A stretch of DNA of 64,000 nt from Porphyromonas uenonis 60-3 (GCF_000174775.1 NZ_ACLR01000123.1:62001-126000), one strand, 5' to 3'. Counted from the stretch's first letter, positions 1-8,541 are shown. Notes: generated by a model from the letters alone, not told the origin. Made by a program: numbers and translations.

Positions 1-711
1 ACCATCGATGAGATCGACAGCACGACGCATCGTCTCCAGGTCCATATTGTCCAGCATGATGATGTCAGCACCCGCGTCTATAGCCTCCTGTACCTCCTCC
101 AGTGTAGAGGTCTCCACCTCAATACGTATAGAGATAGGTAGATGAGGACGCACCTCCTCCACGGCAGGCAAGATACCACCCGCCATGGCGATGTGATTGT
201 CCTTGAGCATCACCATATCAGAGAGCGAAGCACGGTGATTCGTACCACCGCCGTGGCGTACCGCCATCTTGTCCGTGAGTCGATGTCCAGGTACAGTCTT
301 GCGCGTGTCTAGGATACGCGTCTTGGTCCCTGCCACGCATTGCACACATTGGTACGTATAGGTAGCGATACCACTCATACGCTGGAGGAAGTTGAGCATG
401 ATACGCTCAGCCCGTAGCAGGTCCGCATAAGGTGCCTCGATGGTGGCCAATATATCGCCCTTGCGCACCTCGTCGCCATCCTCATACTCTGAGGTAAAGG
501 TCATCTCCTCCTCCGGAGTGCACCGACAGAGAACCATATAAGCGACATCTAGACCAGAGATGATACCGTCGTCCTTTGCTATCAACGTGGCGATAGCTCG
601 GTCGCTCTCGCTCAGTAGGTAACGTGTCGATAGGTCTCCCGTTGGAGCATCTTCACGATAAGCTAGCTCTATGAGGGTGGCAAACTCCTCGCTGTTGTAT
701 ATATCAGTCAT
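1..711 (-). CDS. nadC: Nicotinate-nucleotide pyrophosphorylase (carboxylating), C-terminally truncated by the window edge
   Basis: Converts quinolinate and PRPP to nicotinate mononucleotide in de novo NAD synthesis (cytoplasm). Translating the minus strand from the ATG at 711-709 gives 237 residues without a stop before the window ends. Visible family motifs are RILDTRKTVPGHR, RHGGGTNHR and MLKDNHIAMAGG (PRPP and quinolinate binding), then EVEVETSTLEE and DIIMLDNMD of the barrel. The family is about 280-290 residues long, so roughly 45 C-terminal residues lie outside. The start lies 12 bases after the nadB stop, so the two are almost certainly co-transcribed. Confidence 0.95.
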   Translation of the reverse strand, partial: MTDIYNSEEFATLIELAYREDAPTGDLSTRYLLSESDRAIATLIAKDDGIISGLDVAYMVLCRCTPEEEMTFTSEYEDGDEVRKGDILATIEAPYADLLRAERIMLNFLQRMSGIATYTYQCVQCVAGTKTRILDTRKTVPGHRLTDKMAVRHGGGTNHRASLSDMVMLKDNHIAMAGGILPAVEEVRPHLPISIRIEVETSTLEEVQEAIDAGADIIMLDNMDLETMRRAVDLIDG

Positions 712-723
712 ACCTCTTGTGTA

Positions 724-2343
724 CTAATTGATTGGTTGATGTGTTATCTGCCCATTGAGGAGCCTCGTTCGATAAGCTTCACTCTCAGGCAATGTCTCTG
801 TGTAGTCGCTTCGGTAGTGACCTCCACGGCTCTCCTCACGCAGTAGTGCAGCGTGAGCCATCATGTGCGCCACCTCTACACGTCTGCGGGTCATGTAGGC
901 GTGGATACTATGCTGCGCATCCTCTGCCAGCATATCAGAGAGATGCTGTAGCGCTTGTAGTGCTTCGGTCAGCCCCGCCTTAGAGCGGATGATCCCCACC
1001 TTGCTCATCAAGATGTCTCCTATCTGTCGATTGATCTTTGCCTGCTGCTCTAGCGCATAGAGCTGCTCTTTGTCTAGGCTCCACGACAGGTCGGGGAGGT
1101 TCGTCGGAGTCGCAAGCGCGGCAGTCTCAGTAGGCGTGGTCGGGTGTGCGATCGCATAGTCAGCGATCCGCTTGCCGAAGACGATGCACTCAATGAGCGA
1201 ATTGGAAGCCAAGCGATTGGCACCCATGACTCCAGTCGAGGAGACCTCACCAACAGCATATAGTCCAGGTAGGCGAGTGCAACCATTGAGATCCACGCCG
1301 ATGCCCCCCACCGTGTAGTGTGCTGCGGGGGCCACTGGTATCTCGTCCGTTATGTCTAGACCCAGCTGGCGGCAGTGCTCCGTGATAGTGGGGAAGCGCT
1401 GTAGTAGTCGCTTCGGGTCAATGTGTCTCAGCCTCAGCCGTACGTGGTCACTACCCTCCTCCTGCATCTTGAGGAAAATGCTACGCGCCACCACATCTCT
1501 CGGCGCTAGCTCCGCAAGAGGATGTAGCGCAGGCATAAAGCGCTCGCCACGTTTGTCCACAAGGTAAGCCCCTTCGCCACGTACCGCCTCACTAATAAGA
1601 AAAGAGGCATACCCTGGCAGATAAAGAGCTGTGGGGTGAAACTGGATAAACTCCAAGTCCATCAGCTCGGCACCCACTTCGCTGGCCAACCACAAGCCAT
1701 CGCCCAGAGCCGTAGGAGGGTTGGTCGTGGGATAGTAAAGCGCCGCCGCCCCGCCTGTGGCTAGTACGACAGCCGATGCGAGGATCGTGTCGTAGTGGTG
1801 TGCGCGCTCATCATAGGTCACTAGTCCCTGACAGTGCGACCCATCAGCCGAGCGTAGTACCTGCACGGCACTGTGATGGTCAAAGATCGTGATGTGCTGC
1901 GCCTTCCTGACCTGCTCTATCATAAAGGTAGTCACCATCCGTCCCGTAGCATCTCCACCAGCGTGGAGTATGCGACGATGGTGATGCCCTCCCTCTAGAC
2001 CGAGGGCTAGATGTCCATCCTCGCTGTCGAAGGTCATACCCATCTGGATCAACTCATTGATCCGATCGGGTGCTTCGTCCGTCAGCACCTTGACTGCCTC
2101 GGGGATACAGAGCCCACGCCCCGCTACGATTGTGTCCTCGTAGTGATCCGTCGGCGAGTCCTGCTGGTCGGTGACAGCAGCCATCCCTCCCTGAGCGTAG
2201 TAGGAGTTGCTCTCCTCGATGGTACGTCGAGCGATGAGGGCTACCGACCCATGCTGCGCCAGAAAGTAAGCACAGTAGAGCCCTGCTAGGCCACCACCTA
2301 TGATGATGTAATCATATCGCTGAGGAGATTGTTGCAGTTTCAT
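724..2343 (-). CDS. nadB: L-aspartate oxidase
   Basis: Flavoenzyme that oxidises L-aspartate to iminoaspartate, the first step of bacterial NAD synthesis; nadC follows immediately downstream. The 539-residue length is typical. An N-terminal FAD dinucleotide motif IIGGGLAGLYCAYFLA lies at about residues 14-29, SYYAQGGMAAV at 47-57, and EGGHHHRRILHAGGDATGR at 117-135 matches the active-site region of the succinate dehydrogenase/fumarate reductase flavoprotein family. The helical C-terminal domain is present. A candidate promoter lies about 80 bases upstream (2417-2443). Fumarate is the usual electron acceptor of such enzymes in anaerobes (family knowledge). Confidence 0.95.
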   Translation of the reverse strand: MKLQQSPQRYDYIIIGGGLAGLYCAYFLAQHGSVALIARRTIEESNSYYAQGGMAAVTDQQDSPTDHYEDTIVAGRGLCIPEAVKVLTDEAPDRINELIQMGMTFDSEDGHLALGLEGGHHHRRILHAGGDATGRMVTTFMIEQVRKAQHITIFDHHSAVQVLRSADGSHCQGLVTYDERAHHYDTILASAVVLATGGAAALYYPTTNPPTALGDGLWLASEVGAELMDLEFIQFHPTALYLPGYASFLISEAVRGEGAYLVDKRGERFMPALHPLAELAPRDVVARSIFLKMQEEGSDHVRLRLRHIDPKRLLQRFPTITEHCRQLGLDITDEIPVAPAAHYTVGGIGVDLNGCTRLPGLYAVGEVSSTGVMGANRLASNSLIECIVFGKRIADYAIAHPTTPTETAALATPTNLPDLSWSLDKEQLYALEQQAKINRQIGDILMSKVGIIRSKAGLTEALQALQHLSDMLAEDAQHSIHAYMTRRRVEVAHMMAHAALLREESRGGHYRSDYTETLPESEAYRTRLLNGQITHQPIN

Positions 2344-2739
2344 ATTCCCATTATTGCCCGTTAAGTCGTACCGCGCAGAGTCTGTAGCTATATCCCGCAG
2401 AGTACTATTGCGGTGGCAAATGTAGTGAAATAATTCTTACCAACGAGCGACTACGGCACCACTAGCATATATTTCGCCACGAAAGCATTCGAATTTGCAA
2501 ACCTCACAAAGCAATTGAATATATATAACAGCTTTTCTGGCATCCATGCAGAGCATTTCGCAAAGTCCGAAGGATTAGCAGATAGCTTCGCCTCTGGGAG
2601 TCCCTCCAGAGCTACACTCGATCACCAATCAAACCGAGTAGAGACCTTGATAAGTAATCCATGCAGTGGTCTCAGATGTAGCTTGGTATGGGGACTCACC
2701 AGAAGGAAGTCTATCCTAGGGGCAAATGAATTGCTGTAG
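2344..2739. other. Intergenic region between nadB and the upstream membrane-protein gene
   Basis: A 396-base gap between two minus-strand genes. It holds the candidate nadB promoter and, at about 2595-2616, a short hairpin (CTCTGG/CCAGAG). An open frame at 2515-2739 on the plus strand has no promoter, no recognisable product and atypical composition, so I do not call it a gene. I see no RNA gene here. Confidence 0.5.
2417..2443 (-). promoter_or_regulatory. Candidate promoter of nadB-nadC
   Basis: The minus strand reads TACATTTG (2424-2417), matching the Bacteroidetes -7 consensus TAnnTTTG. A TTG at 2443-2441 is only 16 bases upstream, shorter than the usual 19-21. Confidence 0.5.
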
Positions 2740-3735
2740 CTAAGCCCCCTTCTTGGCGTGACGCTTGTGATGCCATGCGAGATAGCCACCGATCAGGAGG
2801 AAGGTGACGAGGATAGCGATCATCTCGCCCACATGGTCCAGCGGAGCGATCCAGATCTCGTTAAAGAGGTTGTTGCGCCCCAGTATCTCGACAGGTGTCC
2901 AGAGGACGATGACCGCAGGGATCGCCATACGTATGTTAGCGCCCCACTGCTTGCGAGCGAGCTGCTTGCGAAAGATGAAGAAGAAGCCGATGAAGCACCC
3001 CACCCCCACAGCGATAGTCACCGGATGGCTCTGCCCGAGGAAGCGCGGATCATAGCAAAACATCAGTAGCAAGTAGCAAGTCCACAGGAGCATCATCGTC
3101 TCCATAAAGGTCACCATAGCAGGGTGACGTGTCATGCCCGAGCGCACCACGAGGTCACGCTTCTTGCCAAGGAGCACCCGCTGACACCAGAGCATAAAGT
3201 TGCACCCCGTACGTACATTAAATATATAGAGTAGCAAGATAGACACCCAGAAGCCAAACGACGCTGGCATCAGTAGGTACTCAGGTCTGGTCACGACGAT
3301 ATCCTTGATATCATGCATGTGCTGTACAGGTACACCATCAATAGATAAGACAGGGTTTGCCGCGATCCCCTGCACATAGGTCGTCGTAGTGGTTATGACC
3401 CCATTGAGTATCTCTGGGTGTGCGCCAAAGCGCTGAGCGTAGTACATGAAGAGGAACTCGACCCAGCCAGTCCACAGGAGCAGCCCCCCGATGAGTCCGC
3501 AGAGCGTCTGAGGAGTATCTTTCTTAGCAAAGACGCCACACACAGCGATCACCAGTCCTAGTAGTCCCAGCCCGAAAGCACTATAAGGCAGTACGGCAGG
3601 CGCTATCAGGAGCTCCATAAGGATCATAAATGCGTGTCCTAGAGGCATCAAGCATAAGACTAGAAGGAAGGAGAGCAGCGACTGCCTCCAGGCAAGCTTA
3701 GAATGCAAATTTAATGATTGCGTAGAGGTGTTCAT
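2740..3735 (-). CDS. Polytopic membrane protein of unknown function
   Basis: I do not recognise a named family. From the chosen start the protein has 331 residues and about eight hydrophobic segments: LLSFLLVLCLMPLGHAFMIL near the N-terminus, a GLGLLGLVIAVCGVFA helix, a GLIGGLLLWTGWVEFLF helix, three to four in the middle, and a final ILVTFLLIGGYLAW before a basic HHKRHAKK tail, placing it in the inner membrane. The frame stays open to 3786, but the ATG at 3735 (MNTSTQS) is preferred because a promoter-like TACCTTCG on the minus strand (3777-3770) would otherwise lie inside the coding region. It is monocistronic as far as can be seen, with a 396-base gap to nadB. Confidence 0.7.
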   Translation of the reverse strand: MNTSTQSLNLHSKLAWRQSLLSFLLVLCLMPLGHAFMILMELLIAPAVLPYSAFGLGLLGLVIAVCGVFAKKDTPQTLCGLIGGLLLWTGWVEFLFMYYAQRFGAHPEILNGVITTTTTYVQGIAANPVLSIDGVPVQHMHDIKDIVVTRPEYLLMPASFGFWVSILLLYIFNVRTGCNFMLWCQRVLLGKKRDLVVRSGMTRHPAMVTFMETMMLLWTCYLLLMFCYDPRFLGQSHPVTIAVGVGCFIGFFFIFRKQLARKQWGANIRMAIPAVIVLWTPVEILGRNNLFNEIWIAPLDHVGEMIAILVTFLLIGGYLAWHHKRHAKKGA

Positions 3736-3769
3736 ATGATTGTACACTAGTTTAATGTGAATAACGACA

Positions 3770-3777
3770 CGAAGGTA
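3770..3777 (-). promoter_or_regulatory. Candidate -7 element for the membrane protein gene
   Basis: The minus strand reads TACCTTCG, one mismatch from TAnnTTTG, 34 bases before the ATG at 3735. It supports the shorter start. Confidence 0.4.
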
Positions 3778-3877
3778 CGAAAACATTTCGATCTAAACCA
3801 ATTTATGTACTGAAACGGCGTTTTCTTCGCAAGAATTACTCTTCGGCGAAGAGGGTGCGTGTTGTGACCTCTAAGCA

Positions 3878-4052
3878 AATCAAAGGATTCCTCCGTGGAG
3901 ATCTTCGAACATCCAGCGAGGAAACGAAAAATTCATCGGAACTTCGAAATCTTTCTTCCGAAGTTTCATTTCATTCTTCCGAACTTTTATTTCCCGGTTC
4001 CGTGGAGAATTTTCGTTTCCTCCCTGGAGATTCCCAGATTCTCACCGAGGAA
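3878..4052 (+). repeat. Dispersed intergenic repeat, copy 1
   Basis: First of six related elements. The core 3931-4005 has three 21-nt units beginning ATCGGAAC, TTCCGAAG and TTCCGAAC and ends CGGTTCCGTGG. The left flank contains GGATTCCTCCGTGGAGAT and the right flank CTCCCTGGAGATTCC. It fills most of the gap between divergent genes (membrane protein, minus; repeat protein, plus). Boundaries are approximate. Confidence 0.85.
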
Positions 4053-4110
4053 GCTGTCTCGGACACGAAAAGATGACCGTCCTCTCTCCCATCCGTTGAC
4101 TTGATTTTAC

Positions 4111-4118
4111 TACCTTTG
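4111..4118 (+). promoter_or_regulatory. Candidate -7 element of the 4145 gene
   Basis: TACCTTTG matches TAnnTTTG exactly, 26 bases before the ATG. No TTG is found at the usual distance, so the -33 element is unclear. Confidence 0.55.
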
Positions 4119-4144
4119 CGTATGACATCTAGAGCGCTACGACT

Positions 4145-4804
4145 ATGCAACACCTTACCATAAGAGCCATCCTACTGCCCCTCCTGCTACTCCTAGGGGC
4201 GATCTGTGCGACAGCACAAGTGCGCGCCATCACCAGCGATGGGGATCAGGTCATACTCTACCCCAATGGCACCTGGGAGAACCTCAATAGTCGCCACTCC
4301 CCCCACCAAGAGCCCTCGACAACTATCGGTGCCGGGGCTTCGGGCAAGCGTGTCGGCATATTACTCAATAGGCAGCTACTCTTTGTGCTCAGAGAGGGAC
4401 AGCTAGAGGACCTCTTCATCTACGACTCGAGAGGACAGCTCGTCTACTCCTACCGTGAGGGCATCTACCAGATCCCCTACGGGTGGCGAGTAGAGTACGA
4501 GCCACTCTCCGAGCGTGTGCGCCAATTCGGCCCCTACCGCTTTAAATACCAGCTACTCTCGGAGCGCCTAGAGCAGGTCGGATCCTACCAAGTAGAGTAC
4601 GAGCTCCTCTCGGAGCGTATCAGGAAGATCGGAGACTACAGCATCAGATACGACCTTCTCTCCAACCGCATCACCGAGATCGGCAACATACGGATCGAGT
4701 ACGACCCCTTCACAGAGCGCATCAGAGGGGTCCGTGGCACAGCGCCAGGCGTTGACATCCGACTCATGCGTGATGGCGGTGGACGTCCACAACCCTTTCT
4801 GTAG
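4145..4804 (+). CDS. Secreted protein with five 17-residue repeats, function unknown
   Basis: 219 residues with a clear signal peptide (hydrophobic AILLPLLLLLGAICATAQ, probable cleavage after ATA). Next comes the DGDQVILYPNGTWENL segment, a motif seen at the N-terminus of several small secreted Bacteroidetes proteins. From about residue 112 there are five near-tandem 17-residue repeats of the form G-x-Y/I-x-x-x-Y-[EQD]-L/P-L-S-E/N-R-[ILV]-x-x-[IV]; units start GWRVEYEP, GPYRFKYQ, GSYQVEYE, GDYSIRYD and GNIRIEYD. The alternating polar/hydrophobic pattern suggests stacked beta hairpins (inference). It has its own promoter and is followed 22 bases later by the methyltransferase gene, whose lower GC suggests a separate origin. 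Confidence 0.75.
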   Translation: MQHLTIRAILLPLLLLLGAICATAQVRAITSDGDQVILYPNGTWENLNSRHSPHQEPSTTIGAGASGKRVGILLNRQLLFVLREGQLEDLFIYDSRGQLVYSYREGIYQIPYGWRVEYEPLSERVRQFGPYRFKYQLLSERLEQVGSYQVEYELLSERIRKIGDYSIRYDLLSNRITEIGNIRIEYDPFTERIRGVRGTAPGVDIRLMRDGGGRPQPFL

Positions 4805-4826
4805 CACCTAGAATAGAGACTAATAT

Positions 4827-5690
4827 ATGAGATTGTTCGGAAGTAGTGACAATAAGATAATACACGGAGACGCTCTGCAGGCTCTCTCTGAGTGTATCTC
4901 GGATAACTCTGTTGATTTAGTTTTTGCAGATCCTCCATATAATATAGGCAAGAACTTCGCAGGATGTCTAGACAAATGGGATAGTGACGAGTCTTACCTT
5001 CGCTGGTGCTATAGTTGGCTCGACTTATGCATCCAAAAGCTAAAGCCAACGGGAGCTCTCTATGTGATGACCTCAACTCAGTTTATGCCTTACTTTGACC
5101 TATACTTGCGTGAGCGACTAGACATACTGTCGAGAATAGTTTGGTCTTATGACAGCTCTGGAGTACAAGCCAAGCGATATTTTGGATCTCTATATGAGCC
5201 AATCCTCTTTTGTGTCAAAGACAAGAGACAATACACTTTCAACGCGTCAGATATCCTTGTGGAAGCTAAGACTGGTGCCAAGAGAGGCTTAATAGACTAC
5301 CGTAAGAACCCGCCACAACCCTACAGCACAACGAAAGTTCCAGGCAATGTATGGGAATTTACCCGAGTAAGGTATCGTATGCCCGAGTATGAGAACCACC
5401 CTACTCAAAAGCCCATAGAACTCCTAGAGCGAATTATCAAGGCTAGCTCCAATGAGGGGGATGTCGTATTGGATCCATTCTCTGGCACCTTTACGACATC
5501 ATACGTTGCCAGTCTGCTGCACCGCAAGTCTATCGGCATCGAGCTTCAAGAAGAGTATGTGAAGATAGGCTTGAGGCGATTAGGGCTCTCCTACTTCCCT
5601 ACAGACTTGCCCATAAAAAGCCCTGACACATCGCTCCAATCAAGGCCTATGAGCGAAGCCGTCCATCCTTGTTTCAGATATAACGAATGA
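4827..5690 (+). CDS. YhdJ-like DNA adenine-N6 methyltransferase (modification subunit of an RM pair)
   Basis: Beta-class amino-methyltransferase: motif IV DPPYNIGKNF at residues 35-44, target-recognition region in the middle, NHPTQKP at 190-196, and SAM-binding motif I LDPFSGTFTTSYVA at 215-228. The sequence closely resembles E. coli YhdJ, remembered for modifying ATGCAT (shared stretches include IIHGDAL, FADPPYNIGKNF, RIVWSYDSSGVQAK, YRKNPPQPY and KVPGNVW), so ATGCAT is the predicted target. Its last codons overlap the next gene in an ATGA junction, indicating translational coupling. Base composition is visibly more AT-rich than the flanking genes, suggesting horizontal acquisition. Unlike orphan YhdJ, this copy has a linked putative nuclease. 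Confidence 0.9.
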   Translation: MRLFGSSDNKIIHGDALQALSECISDNSVDLVFADPPYNIGKNFAGCLDKWDSDESYLRWCYSWLDLCIQKLKPTGALYVMTSTQFMPYFDLYLRERLDILSRIVWSYDSSGVQAKRYFGSLYEPILFCVKDKRQYTFNASDILVEAKTGAKRGLIDYRKNPPQPYSTTKVPGNVWEFTRVRYRMPEYENHPTQKPIELLERIIKASSNEGDVVLDPFSGTFTTSYVASLLHRKSIGIELQEEYVKIGLRRLGLSYFPTDLPIKSPDTSLQSRPMSEAVHPCFRYNE

Positions 5691-6799
5691 AAGAATACGC
5701 TTTTACATCCTCAATCAAGGAGATTCTAAAGAGTCATTTCGGGGACGAGGGGGAGGACATTTATGACAAAAGCCTTCTGCTCCAGTATGTAAATGAAAAG
5801 ACGAAGTCTGCCAATAGAGGATCCAAATCACGCTCAAGCTTTGCCAATCTATATGCTATCTATGTTCTTGTCGAGGACTATCTCAATCAAACCATAAACA
5901 AGGAGATCGAATACAGCAAATACGAAGGGGCGCTATTTTCCGCCCTGAGTAAACGGCAGAGAGAACTTCCGTTTGGAGAGAAGCTACAAAACCATGCTCT
6001 AAACAATCGGGTAAATGCTGAGTTTCAGAAGTTTTTTCCGACTACAAACTTAATGCCTATCGTAAGGGATCTGAAAACCAATCGATATTGGGTTAATGAA
6101 AACCTTCTGAGAGTCAGGGTCGGTCGTCATACCTACAACATCGCAGAGAGCCTCATTGACATTCTAGATAAATACATTGAGGTGAAACAGCAGACGCTCA
6201 AACAGTTTATAGAGCAGTGCTCTCAACTACAAGCGATGGAGCGTCTAGGAGCAGAGGACATCTACACTTTTATCTCAAATCTACTGTCTCCAAAGCTTGA
6301 TGCTCGACTGTTTGAAATCGTAAGCTATGCAATCCTCAAGTACTCTTACAAGGGGCAGACAATCATCTGGGGATATGACATGAAGAGTTTAACCAAGGAG
6401 CCTCTAACCCTATATAAGACTGGTAGGACCAACGCCAACGATGGCGGAATAGACTTTGTCATGAAGCCTCTTGGTCGATTCTTTCAAGTAACAGAAGATC
6501 TAGACTTTAGAAAGTTCTTTCTTGACATAGAAAAGGTGAGACACTATCCACTATCTTTTGTGGTCAAGACAGAAAAAGCAATCCCAGGGATTCTATCAGA
6601 TTTAAGAGAAAAAGCGCTAGACACCTATGGCGTAGAACGAGTCGTAGAAGAGTTTATGGCCTGCATTGAGGAAGTGATAAACATCCCCACACTTCTAGAC
6701 CGCCTCACTCAGATCATTGACAAAGATGGAGGGAGAAGTCTTTTGGAAGAGATTATCCTACAGAGTAAAGTCGAATTTAATTATAGTGACGACGATTAG
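5687..6799 (+). CDS. Putative type II restriction endonuclease partner of the methyltransferase
   Basis: 370 residues, starting in the ATGA overlap with the methyltransferase stop. I do not recognise a named enzyme. A PD-(D/E)XK-like arrangement is visible in the C-terminal half: FE-IVSYAILKY (E210), then NDGGIDFVMK (D252-D256), then FFQVTED (Q267-E270) on the predicted next strand, which resembles the GGID...QxK core of restriction-type nucleases although the usual lysine is replaced (QVTE). Low GC, the coupling and the absence of any other function suggest it cuts the site protected by its neighbour, predicted ATGCAT (inference). A helical N-terminal region of about 200 residues may recognise DNA. 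A 67-base gap follows, with no clear terminator. Confidence 0.65.
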   Translation: MKEYAFTSSIKEILKSHFGDEGEDIYDKSLLLQYVNEKTKSANRGSKSRSSFANLYAIYVLVEDYLNQTINKEIEYSKYEGALFSALSKRQRELPFGEKLQNHALNNRVNAEFQKFFPTTNLMPIVRDLKTNRYWVNENLLRVRVGRHTYNIAESLIDILDKYIEVKQQTLKQFIEQCSQLQAMERLGAEDIYTFISNLLSPKLDARLFEIVSYAILKYSYKGQTIIWGYDMKSLTKEPLTLYKTGRTNANDGGIDFVMKPLGRFFQVTEDLDFRKFFLDIEKVRHYPLSFVVKTEKAIPGILSDLREKALDTYGVERVVEEFMACIEEVINIPTLLDRLTQIIDKDGGRSLLEEIILQSKVEFNYSDDD

Positions 6800-6866
6800 C
6801 CCAGAATCACTAACCGAGGGACAAACAAAGTGGCCTCCGATGTAAATAAATTGGATACCTAGAGCC

Positions 6867-8078
6867 ATGCTGACCCAAGAACTGGAACAGACACTGGATG
6901 CCTTCATGGAGTACCTGCGACTAGAGCGCAACGCCTCTCCGCTCACGCTCACTACCTACCGTCCTGCCATCGAGTCCTATATGGAGAGCGCCTTAGAGCT
7001 GGCTACCGATGAGTGGAGACCCAGTGATGCGGACCGAGACCTCGTGCGCAACTGGATCATGCAGCAGATGGACGATGAACTATCCAGCACGACGGTCAAT
7101 AAGAATCTGAGTGCCGTGCGCTCATTCTATAAGTATCTCCAGCTACGAGGCCACGTCACCAGCAACCCCACACGCTACCTAAAGGGACCCAAGCGAGAGC
7201 ACACGCTACCCTCCTTCCTCACGCAGGCGCAGATCGAAGAGGCTCTTGCGACGATCCCCATAGAGACAGACAACTTCCTCTCTGTGCGTGACCGACTAAT
7301 CATAGAGACCATCTACCAGACAGGCTTGCGTCGTGCTGAGGTGGCTAGCCTGAAGACCCAGCAAGTAGACCTCACAGCCATGTCGCTACGTGTCGTAGGC
7401 AAGGGGCGCAAGGAGCGAATAGTGCCCTTCGGCACGGATCTTAGAGAGAAAATGCAAGATTATATCACCTTGCGGGACCAAAAGGTTGGCACATCTCAAT
7501 ATTTTTTTGTTACTTTGGAGTGCAGACCGCTCTCAGGAGCTGATGTCTATCAAGTGGTGCACAAAGCACTCAGCGTAGTGCCTGGATTGCCACGCAGAGG
7601 AGCACACACGCTGAGACACTCCTTTGCCACTGAGATGCTCAATGCTGGAGCCCCTATCACCTCCATCAAAGAGCTCTTAGGTCATAGCAATCTAGAGACG
7701 ACCACAAGATATACCCACACCTCCTTCGAGCAGCTCAAACAATTGTATCACGCTCACCCTAGAGCACAAAGTCAAGTATCATCTATGATTAACGTACACA
7801 TCCAGTCTCTACAGTTTGATGCCAGCGAGGCACTCAAAGATTTTGCAAAGAAAAAGATTGATCGTCTTGCACGCTTTGACGATACCATCAGCAAGGCTGA
7901 GATAACCCTACGGCTAGACAAGTCTGATGCTACGCGTGGCAAGATAGCCGCCATCCGACTCTTTGTCCCAGGGCATGACCACTACGCAGAGAAGGGTGCG
8001 ACCACCTTTGAGGAGGCTATCGATGAGGCTATCGATGCACTCAAGCGTCAGATAGACCGAGCCAAAGAAAACAAATAG
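6867..8078 (+). CDS. XerC-type tyrosine recombinase fused in frame to a ribosome hibernation promoting factor (HPF/S30AE)
   Basis: Residues 1-300 are a complete XerC/XerD-type recombinase: SAM-like N-terminal core-binding domain, then catalytic R155 (TGLRRAEV), K179 (GKGRKER), H247 and R250 (HTLRHSF), H273 (LLGHSN) and nucleophile Y282 (RYTHTSF). The HAHPRA at 295-300 is where such proteins normally stop. Here the frame continues through QSQVSS into Met307 (ATG at 7785) and a full-length, 97-residue S30AE domain (MINVHIQSLQFDAS...). In related genomes these are two adjacent genes (family knowledge). Either they are fused or HPF is also made from the internal ATG. The recombinase resolves chromosome dimers; HPF dimerises idle ribosomes. 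Confidence 0.9.
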   Translation: MLTQELEQTLDAFMEYLRLERNASPLTLTTYRPAIESYMESALELATDEWRPSDADRDLVRNWIMQQMDDELSSTTVNKNLSAVRSFYKYLQLRGHVTSNPTRYLKGPKREHTLPSFLTQAQIEEALATIPIETDNFLSVRDRLIIETIYQTGLRRAEVASLKTQQVDLTAMSLRVVGKGRKERIVPFGTDLREKMQDYITLRDQKVGTSQYFFVTLECRPLSGADVYQVVHKALSVVPGLPRRGAHTLRHSFATEMLNAGAPITSIKELLGHSNLETTTRYTHTSFEQLKQLYHAHPRAQSQVSSMINVHIQSLQFDASEALKDFAKKKIDRLARFDDTISKAEITLRLDKSDATRGKIAAIRLFVPGHDHYAEKGATTFEEAIDEAIDALKRQIDRAKENK

Positions 8079-8093
8079 TAGAAAGGTGAGTAA

Positions 8094-8173
8094 GTAGATA
8101 GTGGACCACGACTAGTTTTCGGTGGTTAGTGGCTAGTCTGCGCGTGGTGAGGGCCACGCCATCCACTATCTAC
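8094..8173 (+). terminator. Nested hairpin after the xerC-hpf gene
   Basis: Outer 12-bp perfect stem (GTAGATAGTGGA 8094-8105 / TCCACTATCTAC 8162-8173) encloses inner complementary pieces CCACG/CGTGG and GACTAG/CTAGTC. There is no strong T run after it, so it may be a processing or stability element rather than a classical terminator. Confidence 0.55.
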
Positions 8174-8242
8174 GCCTCTCTTCAGTTACCGATACCCCCA
8201 CACGGAGGAGTCACTTCGGAGAAGATAATTCGCCCAAAAGTT

Positions 8243-8272
8243 TTGGTGTTTCCAAAATAGTTCGTATATTTG
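8243..8272 (+). promoter_or_regulatory. Promoter of the tRNA-Tyr/tRNA-Thr-tuf transcription unit
   Basis: TTG at 8243-8245, 19-base spacer, TATATTTG at 8265-8272: a textbook Bacteroidetes primary-sigma promoter, about 75 bases before tRNA-Tyr. Confidence 0.8.
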
Positions 8273-8347
8273 CACCCAGTTTGTGATGCCATCTACCCGT
8301 CTGAGGGTTCTCAAGGGGGAGTAGCAGTGCAAGCAAAGGACTCAAAA

Positions 8348-8430
8348 GGGCAGTTACCAGAGTGGCCAAATGGGGCTGACTGTAACTCAGCTGGCGTAAG
8401 CCTACGGTGGTTCGAATCCATCACTGCCCA
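8348..8430 (+). tRNA. tRNA-Tyr (anticodon GTA)
   Basis: Acceptor GGGCAGT/ACTGCCC, anticodon arm GCTGA-CTGTAAC-TCAGC with anticodon GTA, long variable arm, T arm GATGG/CCATC-type with GGTTCGAATCC, discriminator A. The 3' CCA is not encoded. Confidence 0.93.
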
Positions 8431-8441
8431 CGCAACAATAT

Positions 8442-8513
<72 letters not shown>

Positions 8514-8541
8514 CTAAAATACTAACGTAGCAGCGCCAAAC

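Noticed and set aside
2515-2739. 74-codon open frame between nadB and the membrane protein
   Set aside because: No promoter, no signal, no recognisable family; ends against the neighbouring stop.
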